Shown here piece by piece: positions 9,259 through 18,269 of a stretch of 64,000 nucleotides of DNA (position 1 is its first letter; each line of letters starts with the position of its first letter). The stretch lies in contig JAFLKN010000056.1 in NCBI GenBank assembly GCA_019163175.1, positions 1-64,000 of the forward strand, written 5' to 3'. Source of the DNA: Prolixibacteraceae bacterium (GTDB lineage: Bacteria > Bacteroidota > Bacteroidia > Bacteroidales > Prolixibacteraceae). The notes below the pieces were generated by a model. That model did not search any database and was not told the origin of the DNA. It worked only from the letters and a program-made list of their open reading frames with translations. Position numbers and translations under genes: made by a program.

Positions 9259-10425
9259 TCAACTCAAAGTCATTGCTATTGTAACTCCAATAAAGGTTCC
9301 GATTACGTACCCAAGTATTCCAACTAAAATTCCGGGAGTAATCAGTTTTTTCTGACCAAGTGAAGCCGCCATTGGTGCTGCAACTGATGGCCCCATAATG
9401 TTGGCTGCCGAGGAGATAATGACCTCATACACGTCGAATTTGAATAGCTTGGACAGTGAAACAAGGAATATAAAATGGAAGAACATGATAATCAGGTAAA
9501 AGCCCAAAACGGCCGGTCCAACATGTAACATATCAGCTAGATTAGTTGATGCCCCAATTGCTGCCAGAAAAACGTACATCATCCATAAACCGATTGCAAA
9601 CGCGGTGTCTTCCAGCTTTTTTAGTCTCTTTGGAAAAAGGTTGGCCAGGATTACGGCAAGTACGGTAATCATCAAGATACTCATGCTCATCCGGGTCTCA
9701 TACACTTTCTGGATGAGATCAGAAAGTAAACTTCCGGCACCGGCTATTACAGCAGCAATCAGGAGCGAAATTGCAATACGTTCCATGGTAATCGGAAAGG
9801 TTTCGTCATTTGGATTCTTTTCGATGGCTTCCGTATTTTCAACTTTTGGCTTTACAAAAAAGCGAGCCAGAAATGTCATGGAAGGAACAGCAAACATCAG
9901 TAAAATATATGCATTTGCGGCGAAATTATCGACTGCGATAGTTGCCGAAAACAATGGATGTGTGCTGAAGTTCATGATTTCACCGGTAGCAATAAAATTC
10001 ATACTTCCACCAATAAGGGTTGCAGAAATAACTCCTGCTACATTCCCTGAATCTGGTCCCAAATCAATGATGTAAAATGCCAGAAAACTACCTAATATTA
10101 CGCCCAACGCACCAATCAGAAAAGCTACAAGTAATTTTCCACCTTCACGAATGATTCGGGTAATGTTTGAACCCATCAACATTAGCGGAATTGATAGAGG
10201 AATAAAATAGCTGAATATCAGTTCGTAAACATCGACCTTCAGTTTCGGATTTGAGGCTACCGGCACCACTCCTGACATGGATAAGATCGACATCACAATC
10301 ATAGTAACCAGAATTCCGGATACCTGCCCCAGCCACTTTTTGTGTTCTGACCATATCCCGAGAGCAGCTGCACCAACAATTATTGCAAAAAGAACCAAAT
10401 GACTTTCAGGAGATATAAATGACAT
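9259..10425 (-). CDS. DUF819 family membrane protein
   Basis: 388 aa polytopic, 'FIPLSIPLMLMGSNITRIIREGGKLLVAFLIGALGVILGSF', 'NIMGPSVAAPMAASLG'. Confidence 0.82.
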   Translation of the reverse strand: MSFISPESHLVLFAIIVGAAALGIWSEHKKWLGQVSGILVTMIVMSILSMSGVVPVASNPKLKVDVYELIFSYFIPLSIPLMLMGSNITRIIREGGKLLVAFLIGALGVILGSFLAFYIIDLGPDSGNVAGVISATLIGGSMNFIATGEIMNFSTHPLFSATIAVDNFAANAYILLMFAVPSMTFLARFFVKPKVENTEAIEKNPNDETFPITMERIAISLLIAAVIAGAGSLLSDLIQKVYETRMSMSILMITVLAVILANLFPKRLKKLEDTAFAIGLWMMYVFLAAIGASTNLADMLHVGPAVLGFYLIIMFFHFIFLVSLSKLFKFDVYEVIISSAANIMGPSVAAPMAASLGQKKLITPGILVGILGYVIGTFIGVTIAMTLS

Positions 10426-10543
10426 ATGAGTAAATATTAGGATCTATCTTAAGTTTTTAAATCAATTTCATGGAACTGTCAGAAATCGGAATAGGGTAAA
10501 AATAAAAAATTAGTTAGCGAAATGATTGATGAGTTAAAAAAAA

Positions 10544-10594
10544 ACTGCTTTTTTGAAATGCACTCTCTAAAGATTACATATTCAAAAAAGCAGT
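10544..10594 (-). terminator. Rho-independent terminator of the small ORF
   Basis: Perfect 14-bp arms ACTGCTTTTTTGAA / TTCAAAAAAGCAGT; minus strand is followed by a T9 run. Confidence 0.85.
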
Positions 10595-10618
10595 CAATAT
10601 ATGCTCTTGAAGTAAAAG

Positions 10619-10777
10619 TTACAGTTTTTTAACCTCAAGTCTTGAAAAATAGCGACTTCTTGCTTCTTTTGGATCAGCGCCAATTGGAATATAAATTCTT
10701 GTTTTCACATCAATAATTACTTCCTGTAACTTGGTCAAATCCGGTGTTTTAAAATCATGCGGTTTCTTTTCGAACAT
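10619..10777 (-). CDS. Un-annotated 52-aa small protein
   Basis: Minus-strand ORF MFEKKPHDFKTPDLTKLQEVIIDVKTRIYIPIGADPKEARSRYFSRLEVKKL*; upstream AATAAAGGAGAAACAAA-ATG Shine-Dalgarno; strong terminator 25 nt downstream. Confidence 0.75.
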   Translation of the reverse strand: MFEKKPHDFKTPDLTKLQEVIIDVKTRIYIPIGADPKEARSRYFSRLEVKKL

Positions 10778-11102
10778 TTTGTTTCTCCTTTATTGAACGT
10801 AAATATTAGTACAAATTATATTTCAAAAAACAGTTAAACCTGCCTCCATGTGAATCTAAAACAAATCAAAAAGATGGGTTTGTTAAGAAGTTATGTAATC
10901 GGATCGATGATTAGTGAAAATCACACCTTCAAAAGGAAGATTTGATTTATAAGTTTAATTTTACTAACGTATAAACTTCTTAAATGTTATAATATTTACA
11001 AGTTTAGTCTTTTATTATTTAATAATAGTACTTTTTAGTTATTCTGAACGATTAATTAACTTAAAGTCAACATGTAAAAAAATATAATTGAGAGAAGGGT
11101 AG

Positions 11103-12497
11103 CTATTTTCCGATGCAGAAGTTCTTGAAAATATGCCCTAAAATCTCATCATTTGATATCTCACCTGTGATCTCACCAAGGAAAATCAGGCACTCGCGGA
11201 TGTCTTGTGCCAGAAAGTCTCCTGAGATCAGATTTTCGAGTCCAAGTTGCACTCTTTCAATGGATTCATGTGCACGAACCAATGCTTCGAAGTGACGTAC
11301 ATTGGTTACAATCACGGCATCTTCGCTTATTGAATCGAGCGAAACAGCGTGTTGCATTTCTAATATAAGTTGATCGAGATTTGTTTTTTGTTTGGCGGCA
11401 ATAAACACCAGTTTTTCGTTGGGAAGTAAAGTCATTTCTTTCAATCCTGAGATTGTTTTGTCCAATCCACGGTCTACTTTATTGGCGGCAACAATCAGGT
11501 GCTGATCGTTAATTCTTTCCCTTATTTTTTCGATGCGCCCGAGGACAACTTCAAAATCATTTTGGGAGTCGACTACCAAAATTACGACAGTAGCCAAATC
11601 TAATTTGCTGTAACTGCGCTCAATACCAAGGGTTTCAATTTCGTCGGACGTTTCGCGGATTCCGGCAGTATCGAAAAAACGAAAAGCGGTTCCGTGAATG
11701 TTCACCACATCTTCAATCACATCGCGCGTGGTTCCGTGAATATCTGATACAATAGCTTTTTCCTCGTTCAATAAAGCGTTGAGTAGGGTAGACTTGCCCA
11801 CATTGGTATCACCTACAATAGCTACAGGAATTCCATTTTTGATCACATTTCCCAACTGAAACGAATCTTTTAACTTCCGGAGAATTGCTTCAATTCTGGA
11901 AACTAGCTTTTTAAGTTGATTCCGGTCGGCAAATTCTACATCTTCTTCGCTGAAATCAAGTTCCAGCTCAATCATGGCAATGAAATGCAGCAATTCGCCC
12001 CGTAAATTGGTTAATTCAGAAGAAAAACCACCACGCATTTGATTGATTGCTACTCTTTGTGCAGCACGATTGGTTGATGCGATCAAATCAGCTACAGCTT
12101 CAGCTTGCGATAAATCCATTTTCCCATTCAGGAATGCCCGTTGGGTAAATTCGCCTGGAAGCGCCATTCTTGCTCCTTTTGTAATAAGTAGTTGTAAAAT
12201 TCGTTGCTGAATATATACAGATCCATGGCAGGTAATTTCGATTACATCTTCGCCGGTAAACGAATGGGGTGCCCGAAAAATTGAAACAATAACTTCATCA
12301 ATCAGCTCATTTCCATCGGCAATGCTGCCAAAGTGCAGGGTATTTGGTTGTTGTTCGGCCAGTTTCTTTCCATATTTAGGTGATTGGAATACGATTTCAG
12401 CAATTTCAATCGCTTTTTCACCAGAAAGGCGAATGGTGGCAATAGCTCCCATTCCGGGAGAAGTTGCAATGGCGCAAATGGTTAACTGATCGAGCAT
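11103..12497 (-). CDS. mnmE: tRNA uridine-5-carboxymethylaminomethyl(34) synthesis GTPase MnmE
   Basis: 464 aa, MLDQLTICAIATSPGMGAIATIRLSG, GDTNVGKSTLLN, DIHGTTRDVIED, C-terminal FCIGK. Confidence 0.97.
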   Translation of the reverse strand: MLDQLTICAIATSPGMGAIATIRLSGEKAIEIAEIVFQSPKYGKKLAEQQPNTLHFGSIADGNELIDEVIVSIFRAPHSFTGEDVIEITCHGSVYIQQRILQLLITKGARMALPGEFTQRAFLNGKMDLSQAEAVADLIASTNRAAQRVAINQMRGGFSSELTNLRGELLHFIAMIELELDFSEEDVEFADRNQLKKLVSRIEAILRKLKDSFQLGNVIKNGIPVAIVGDTNVGKSTLLNALLNEEKAIVSDIHGTTRDVIEDVVNIHGTAFRFFDTAGIRETSDEIETLGIERSYSKLDLATVVILVVDSQNDFEVVLGRIEKIRERINDQHLIVAANKVDRGLDKTISGLKEMTLLPNEKLVFIAAKQKTNLDQLILEMQHAVSLDSISEDAVIVTNVRHFEALVRAHESIERVQLGLENLISGDFLAQDIRECLIFLGEITGEISNDEILGHIFKNFCIGK

Positions 12498-12596
12498 TTT
12501 TCTATTTCTTGCAGCAAAAATAGTAATTTCAAGAATATACCTAACCTTATTTTTCCTGGGTTCAGTTTTGGGAAAAGATAAGTTGTCAGAAATATA

Positions 12597-13535
12597 TTAT
12601 GTAAATTTTCTTTTTAGTAATTTGATCATATGCATAATTCTATCTGAAAATGAATTAACAACTGGCCGTTTAACAATGATTGAATAATCACAAGGTAAAA
12701 AGCGACAATGGGCATTGTCAAAAGATTCACCGTATCCATTTTCCATCAAACTCCAGGTATATGCTGAAAAAATAGAGGTTGCGGAAATTATTTCTTTGGT
12801 TGTCAGGTTAGCCGGAAGTTTTCGCGACCGGTATCCCATCCATGAGACAATACCAGTCCAGTTTAATTGAGTGGTGGCATCCAGAACTGCCAGAGCAGTA
12901 GAATAATGATCAGAATGATCGCCTTCATTATATTTTAAATCTGCACTATGTGTATTAATCCAAACCTGTTCGTCATTTCCTCTTTCACTTGTAAATAAGG
13001 TCTTTAAAGTCTGAGTAAGGTCAGTCCATCCATTATAAACAGCCGAGTTATCAACTGCTGTCAATGTGCTCAGTTTTCCTTCCTTAAGCTTCTGAAGGCT
13101 TTGATTTCCGGTTGAGGGTAACCCTTCACCTGATAATCCGTCAGGAAGTCTGAGAAAATAGTTAATTATGTGATCTTTGTACACATAACGGGCTATTTTA
13201 TGTCCATTTACCTGACATATTTGACAAGTTGGGACCACATTGACTTCGGTTGCCGAAATATCACAGGCAAATTTTGAAGAATAAACTGCACCTCTTTCTC
13301 TAGCCATATAATAAGGAATTTTTCCTTTTCCGTATGCAGAACTGCCATGACCTGCATCTCCGGCTGTAAGGGTTACAATCACAATTTTTGCAAATGAAAT
13401 GTCATCTTCTATATTTTTTGACATAAACAATTGCCAGTCATCGGCGTGAGCCTGAACAAAAAAGGCCACTTGATCTTGTGCCCATAAACTGATCGAAAAA
13501 GATAAGCTAATAAGCAGAGAAAATATTTGTTTCAT
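12597..13535 (-). CDS. Secreted PIG-L/LmbE-like deacetylase
   Basis: Signal peptide MKQIFSLLISLSFSISLWAQ; FVQAHADDWQLFM and EGDHSDHYSTA motifs. Confidence 0.75.
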   Translation of the reverse strand: MKQIFSLLISLSFSISLWAQDQVAFFVQAHADDWQLFMSKNIEDDISFAKIVIVTLTAGDAGHGSSAYGKGKIPYYMARERGAVYSSKFACDISATEVNVVPTCQICQVNGHKIARYVYKDHIINYFLRLPDGLSGEGLPSTGNQSLQKLKEGKLSTLTAVDNSAVYNGWTDLTQTLKTLFTSERGNDEQVWINTHSADLKYNEGDHSDHYSTALAVLDATTQLNWTGIVSWMGYRSRKLPANLTTKEIISATSIFSAYTWSLMENGYGESFDNAHCRFLPCDYSIIVKRPVVNSFSDRIMHMIKLLKRKFT

Positions 13536-13664
13536 AAAAAGTCGAACAGATTTAGTTTAATTCTCGATTGTTGATAATTTCAAGTTATCTCTATCTGGTG
13601 GAATTCAAATATAGTTATTTTTGAAGTAAGCTTTCAAATGGAGAGTTTCCAGTAACTTAATAAA

Positions 13665-14432
13665 ATGAATACAGGAAGTAATTTTGTAGAAACAAAAGTC
13701 CAATTAGCTCAAGTATCAGCAAATATGCCGTTTTCTTATGTAGTATGGTGTTTCTGGTATGATGGGTTCATGAATGAGAACAGAACGAGGAGTTTAGAGT
13801 TGATGAAAGCTAACCTTGGGGTTCCTCTTTGTTTAATCACCAAAGAAAATCTTAATGAATTTATTCTTCCTGATAATCCATTACATCCGACCTTTCAATG
13901 GTTGAGTGATGTACATAAATCGGATTACATGAGGATTTATTTGCTCCATCATTATGGAGGCGGTTGGCATGACATTAAACCTACCCAAGTCAATTTTAGC
14001 GGAGTATGGAAAGAATTCGATGATCCTGAAGTTTATCTTGTTGGAAGGCCCGAAATAAAAGGAGGGCCTGCAAAAATCTTTGATAAGGAAGGGGAGTGGA
14101 TGCCAGATTGTTGGCCTTTCCTCGTTGGTTGCGGCTGGTGGGTTGGAAGACCTGGTACACCTCTCTCGTTAGAAATGTATCAAAACATTAATCTATTTCT
14201 TGATTCTAATTATGAAGCCCTGAAAAAGTATCCAGCTAAAACGCCATTTGACAGAAGAAAGAAAAACCTATTTTCTAAAATACCATTGTTCCATCTTTTT
14301 CATAAAGGATATCCTTTACCTTGGACCGTATTTGGGAATATTTTTCATCCTTTAAATTACAAATACAGAGCAAATGTAAAAAATACACTTCCTTTTGATA
14401 GTCAGTACAATCTCGGACTTCCTTATCGTTAA
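13665..14432 (+). CDS. Glycosyltransferase, capsular polysaccharide/OCH1-like family
   Basis: 255 aa; 'WLSDVHKSDYMRIYLLHHYGGGWHDIKPTQ' resembles the DXD-sugar region of Gly_transf_sug/Caps_synth proteins. Confidence 0.65.
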   Translation: MNTGSNFVETKVQLAQVSANMPFSYVVWCFWYDGFMNENRTRSLELMKANLGVPLCLITKENLNEFILPDNPLHPTFQWLSDVHKSDYMRIYLLHHYGGGWHDIKPTQVNFSGVWKEFDDPEVYLVGRPEIKGGPAKIFDKEGEWMPDCWPFLVGCGWWVGRPGTPLSLEMYQNINLFLDSNYEALKKYPAKTPFDRRKKNLFSKIPLFHLFHKGYPLPWTVFGNIFHPLNYKYRANVKNTLPFDSQYNLGLPYR

Positions 14433-15262
14433 AAAAGCCTCACATTTGACTCTTCTGTAAAATGTTGCTGACGCAAATTACTTATATACAGGACAAATGT
14501 TGTACCTGTAATGAAATTTATAAATCGTGATAGTTTTTTCCTTCGGCGTAATGGTCCACCTAACTTTTTGTAAATAAATTCTTTATGTTTTTCATTAAAG
14601 TATGCTATAGTCAATTCCAGTCCACCGTTACGGGCACATTCTGTTCTTGAATTTTTGCGGATACGGTAATAAAAGCCAACAAAAGGTAGCCGATAAACTT
14701 CGCCACCATTCTTTAACAAAGAAATCCAAAAGTCCCAGTCCTCCAATGCCCAAGTCATATTTTCATCATAACCACCAATTCTGGTCCAATCTTGCTTTCG
14801 GAAAAGAGCAGTCGTAAAAATTAGATTTCGTCGTACAAGCTTATCAATTGAAAAATTAGGCAAACACCATTTACCCGTTTGATCTCCAAATTTTTCGGCT
14901 TCACAATAAACAACTTTTATATCAGGATTTTTTTCAAGAATTTTCACAGCTTCTTCGATATAATTTGAAGAAATTATATCATCCGAATCAAGAGGAAGTA
15001 TAATAGACCCTTGGGATTTAATGATTCCATGATTTCGAGCTGCCGATGGTCCACGATTTTCCTGGGAATAGTAGTGAACAAACGTATACTCGTTTTGAAG
15101 ACTCAATGCAATCTCTTCGGTTAAATCAGTCGATCCATCGTTTACTATGATTATTTCAAGATTTTTATAACTCGATTTTAAAACAGACCTGATACATTCT
15201 TCTAAATAACATGCCTGATTATAGCAGGGAACTATAACTGAAACCAGACTAACGGGGGACAT
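14429..15262 (-). CDS. Glycosyltransferase family 2
   Basis: VSVIVPCYNQACYLEECIRSVLKSSYKNLEIIIVNDGSTD, LPLDSDDII, ALEDWDFWISLL. Confidence 0.92.
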   Translation of the reverse strand: MSPVSLVSVIVPCYNQACYLEECIRSVLKSSYKNLEIIIVNDGSTDLTEEIALSLQNEYTFVHYYSQENRGPSAARNHGIIKSQGSIILPLDSDDIISSNYIEEAVKILEKNPDIKVVYCEAEKFGDQTGKWCLPNFSIDKLVRRNLIFTTALFRKQDWTRIGGYDENMTWALEDWDFWISLLKNGGEVYRLPFVGFYYRIRKNSRTECARNGGLELTIAYFNEKHKEFIYKKLGGPLRRRKKLSRFINFITGTTFVLYISNLRQQHFTEESNVRLF

Positions 15263-15309
15263 AAAACTTAGTTTAAGGTTGTGTTACTAAACTACAAAAA
15301 AAAGCCTAA

Positions 15310-16173
15310 TCATTCAAGCTTAAATCGTTTAAAATAAATTACAGGTAACTCAACTGTTTTTAATTGTTTCTTGGTGAACCAGATCGTCAATAACCTTTCA
15401 GCAATAAATCCGAAAATTCGTTTCTGATAATCGATGTAATTATTTAAGTCAATCCGGCTTTCAAATTCAAATAGCATATCAAACCACCAGTTCATAAATT
15501 CCTGATATTGTTCATCTTTCATGACGAACATGTTATTTGCATACAATCTTTTGCCATTCAAAACAATATGAAATGCGTCCAGAAATTCCGGATACTTTTC
15601 AGTTAAAATCGATTTGAGAATATCAAGGTCAATAGTATTGTGATAGCGATGGTAGTGCGTTTCAACAGTATATTTCAGTTTTCGCGCCTGTGGCAAAATA
15701 GCGTCATATTGACTAAGCAATTCATTAACTTCCTGATTATTCAAAATCCTTGGACGAAACAATTGAGTGTTCTCTGTGTAGATCAGTCCGAAACGTTTTT
15801 TGTATTGACCGGCCGGGAAATACAATAAACGTTTCAGTTTATACAAAAACGGTTCCGGTTTAGCTGTAAAGAAACGGCGGTAATGGCATGTGCCGACAAT
15901 TTTTTGCCTTGTATTTTTCCAAACCCAATAAGTTCCGGTTAATTCGCTGTAATACCTGTTTTTAGCTGATATATTATCGCCAGTATCATCACCAGTCAAA
16001 GTTTTCTCACCAGTCAATAAAGCATTTCCAGCCATGATTGGCTGATAAATAGGATCAGTCTTTAAAACTGTCCCATCTTTGTAATGGAATACATAAATTG
16101 CTGTACTTAAATTATCTGCCATCAGGAAATCGTATTTTGCACAAAAATAATGGTTTCCGATTGGTTTCGGCAT
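15310..16173 (-). CDS. DUF4422 domain-containing (capsule-associated glycosyltransferase-like) protein
   Basis: 287 aa; 'NRYYSELTGTYWVWKNTRQKIVGTCHYRRFF', 'NNMFVMKDEQYQEFMNWWFDMLFEFESRID'. Confidence 0.8.
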   Translation of the reverse strand: MPKPIGNHYFCAKYDFLMADNLSTAIYVFHYKDGTVLKTDPIYQPIMAGNALLTGEKTLTGDDTGDNISAKNRYYSELTGTYWVWKNTRQKIVGTCHYRRFFTAKPEPFLYKLKRLLYFPAGQYKKRFGLIYTENTQLFRPRILNNQEVNELLSQYDAILPQARKLKYTVETHYHRYHNTIDLDILKSILTEKYPEFLDAFHIVLNGKRLYANNMFVMKDEQYQEFMNWWFDMLFEFESRIDLNNYIDYQKRIFGFIAERLLTIWFTKKQLKTVELPVIYFKRFKLE

Positions 16174-16371
16174 CCAAATAATACAAATATAATGTGTCTG
16201 TTATTTTAATAAATATCACGGAAATCCATAATAGAAAAGACAGTTGCTTACATCAATTAAAAATCTTTTCCATAAATTGATACCTTTGCGCAACAAAATA
16301 GTAGGGTTGGGAAATCAGAAAATGAAATTTTTGTTGAGACATATTGAAAATGATTTTGAATAATTACAACT

Positions 16372-17265
16372 ATGAATAAACTTACTTCTCAGATTTACAG
16401 GGTTGTTGTACCTAAATTTATTCGTAAAAGAATTCTGGCCAAACAACTTCCAATCTCTATTCAAAACTATTACGCCAACCTTCCAGAAGCTCCTGCTGCG
16501 GAAATTCAAACTGTGTTGAACTACTTGAAAACGAATCCAATTGCAGTATTTCCCTATAAATTTCAGGATGAGTACATTGCCGAAAATATAGAGGTTTTTG
16601 TTGATCGGGAGAAAGGCTTGCCTTACGTTCTCCAGGATGGGAAAAAACTATATTTCAAAAAACGGTGGGGCAAAAATAAAATTCAAAATCTATACAATCT
16701 CTTGTCAAAAGAACAGGATTTGCGCAGTCCACACCGTTACCTTACCGAACAGTTTAAATTTGAAGATGGCGAAATTCTTATTGATGCCGGAGTTGCTGAA
16801 GGTAATTTTGCCTTGACAGTAGTCGAAAAAGCATCGAAACTCATTCTTTTTGAAGCTGATAAAGAATGGATTGAACCCTTGAGTGCGACTTTTGAACCAT
16901 GGAAAGATAAGGTAGTAATAGTAAATAAATTTGTAAGCGATATAACCGACTCAACCAATACAACTATTGATGATTTTATTTCACCAGGCAAAACTCCGAT
17001 ATTTATGAAAATTGATGTTGAAGGGGCTGAATCAAGATTATTAAAAGGATGTAACCGAATCATCACAGAACAAAATCCGCTTAAAGTAGCTATTTGTACC
17101 TACCATAAACAAGATGATGAGCAAAAATTCTCGTCGTTGCTAACTCAAAATAAATTTAAAGTAGAGCATTCTGATGGTTATATGCTTTTCTTCTACGACA
17201 AACAGATGAAAGCACCATACTTTAGGAGAGGTTTGCTTAGGGCAACACGAAACCAGAGCATGTAA
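16372..17265 (+). CDS. FkbM family methyltransferase
   Basis: 297 aa; ILIDAGVAEGNFAL, LFEADKEWIEPL, TTIDDFI...FMKIDVEGAESRLLKG. Confidence 0.87.
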   Translation: MNKLTSQIYRVVVPKFIRKRILAKQLPISIQNYYANLPEAPAAEIQTVLNYLKTNPIAVFPYKFQDEYIAENIEVFVDREKGLPYVLQDGKKLYFKKRWGKNKIQNLYNLLSKEQDLRSPHRYLTEQFKFEDGEILIDAGVAEGNFALTVVEKASKLILFEADKEWIEPLSATFEPWKDKVVIVNKFVSDITDSTNTTIDDFISPGKTPIFMKIDVEGAESRLLKGCNRIITEQNPLKVAICTYHKQDDEQKFSSLLTQNKFKVEHSDGYMLFFYDKQMKAPYFRRGLLRATRNQSM

Positions 17266-17362
17266 TTTACCGCTCTTTGGCGCATATTGTCTAAAAGACG
17301 CTCGGTTTCGCATATTTTATTACATTTGCGGCTAATTCAAAAACTCATAAACAAATATTAGC

Positions 17363-18109
17363 ATGAAACTTCTTGAAGGAAAAACGGCCATAATAACTGG
17401 CGCATCGAGAGGCATTGGAAAAGCAATTGCCATCAAATTTGCAGAGGAAGGTTGCAACATTGCCTTTACTGATCTTTTTGAAGATGAAAACATGAAAAAC
17501 ACAGAGGCTGAATTGATTGCACTTGGTGTAAAAGCTAAAGGATATGCATCGAACGCAGCTAACTTTGAAGATACCGACCGGGTAGTAAACCAAATTGTTG
17601 AAGATTTTGGCGCAGTTGACGCCTTGGTAAACAATGCTGGAATTACAAAAGACACCCTTTTAATGCGTATGACCGAAGAGCAATGGGATGCTGTGATTAA
17701 CGTGAATCTGAAATCAGTTTTCAACTTCACCAAAGCTGCTCAGAAGATTATGCTTAAGCAAAAATCGGGATCGATTGTAAATTTAAGTTCTGTAGTTGGC
17801 GTTAGCGGAAATGCAGGTCAATCAAATTATTCAGCTTCAAAAGCAGGAATTATTGGATTCACCAAATCAATCGCTAAAGAACTTGGTTCACGCGGAATTC
17901 GTTCCAACGCAATTGCGCCAGGTTTCATTATAACTGAAATGACTGCCCGTATTCCTGAAGATGCCCGCAAACAGTGGGAAGCAAGTATTCCATTGAAACG
18001 TGGAGGTTCGCCGGAAGAGGTTGCAAAAGTGGCTTTATTCCTTGCATCAGATTTGTCATCATATGTAAGCGGACAGGTTATTAACGTTTGCGGTGCAATG
18101 AACACCTAG
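17363..18109 (+). CDS. fabG: 3-oxoacyl-[acyl-carrier-protein] reductase
   Basis: TGASRGIGKAIA, NNAGITKDTLLMRM, SSVVGVSGNAGQSNYSASKAGIIGFTKS. Confidence 0.93.
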   Translation: MKLLEGKTAIITGASRGIGKAIAIKFAEEGCNIAFTDLFEDENMKNTEAELIALGVKAKGYASNAANFEDTDRVVNQIVEDFGAVDALVNNAGITKDTLLMRMTEEQWDAVINVNLKSVFNFTKAAQKIMLKQKSGSIVNLSSVVGVSGNAGQSNYSASKAGIIGFTKSIAKELGSRGIRSNAIAPGFIITEMTARIPEDARKQWEASIPLKRGGSPEEVAKVALFLASDLSSYVSGQVINVCGAMNT

Positions 18110-18133
18110 AATTTATTTGAAAAATTAGTTTAT

Positions 18134-18163
18134 AAGCCGGAAGCTTTTGCTCCGGCTTTTTTG
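18134..18163 (+). terminator. Rho-independent terminator after fabG
   Basis: AAGCCGGA-agcttttgc-TCCGGCTT followed by T-rich tract. Confidence 0.85.
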
Positions 18164-18269
18164 TTGTAAGAAAACTGAATCCAGGGTATTTAACTTTTTT
18201 TAATTGTTCAGAGTTAAAATCTACTTCCATTTTTATTATTTTTAGATAAGCCAAATATATCACTATAGG

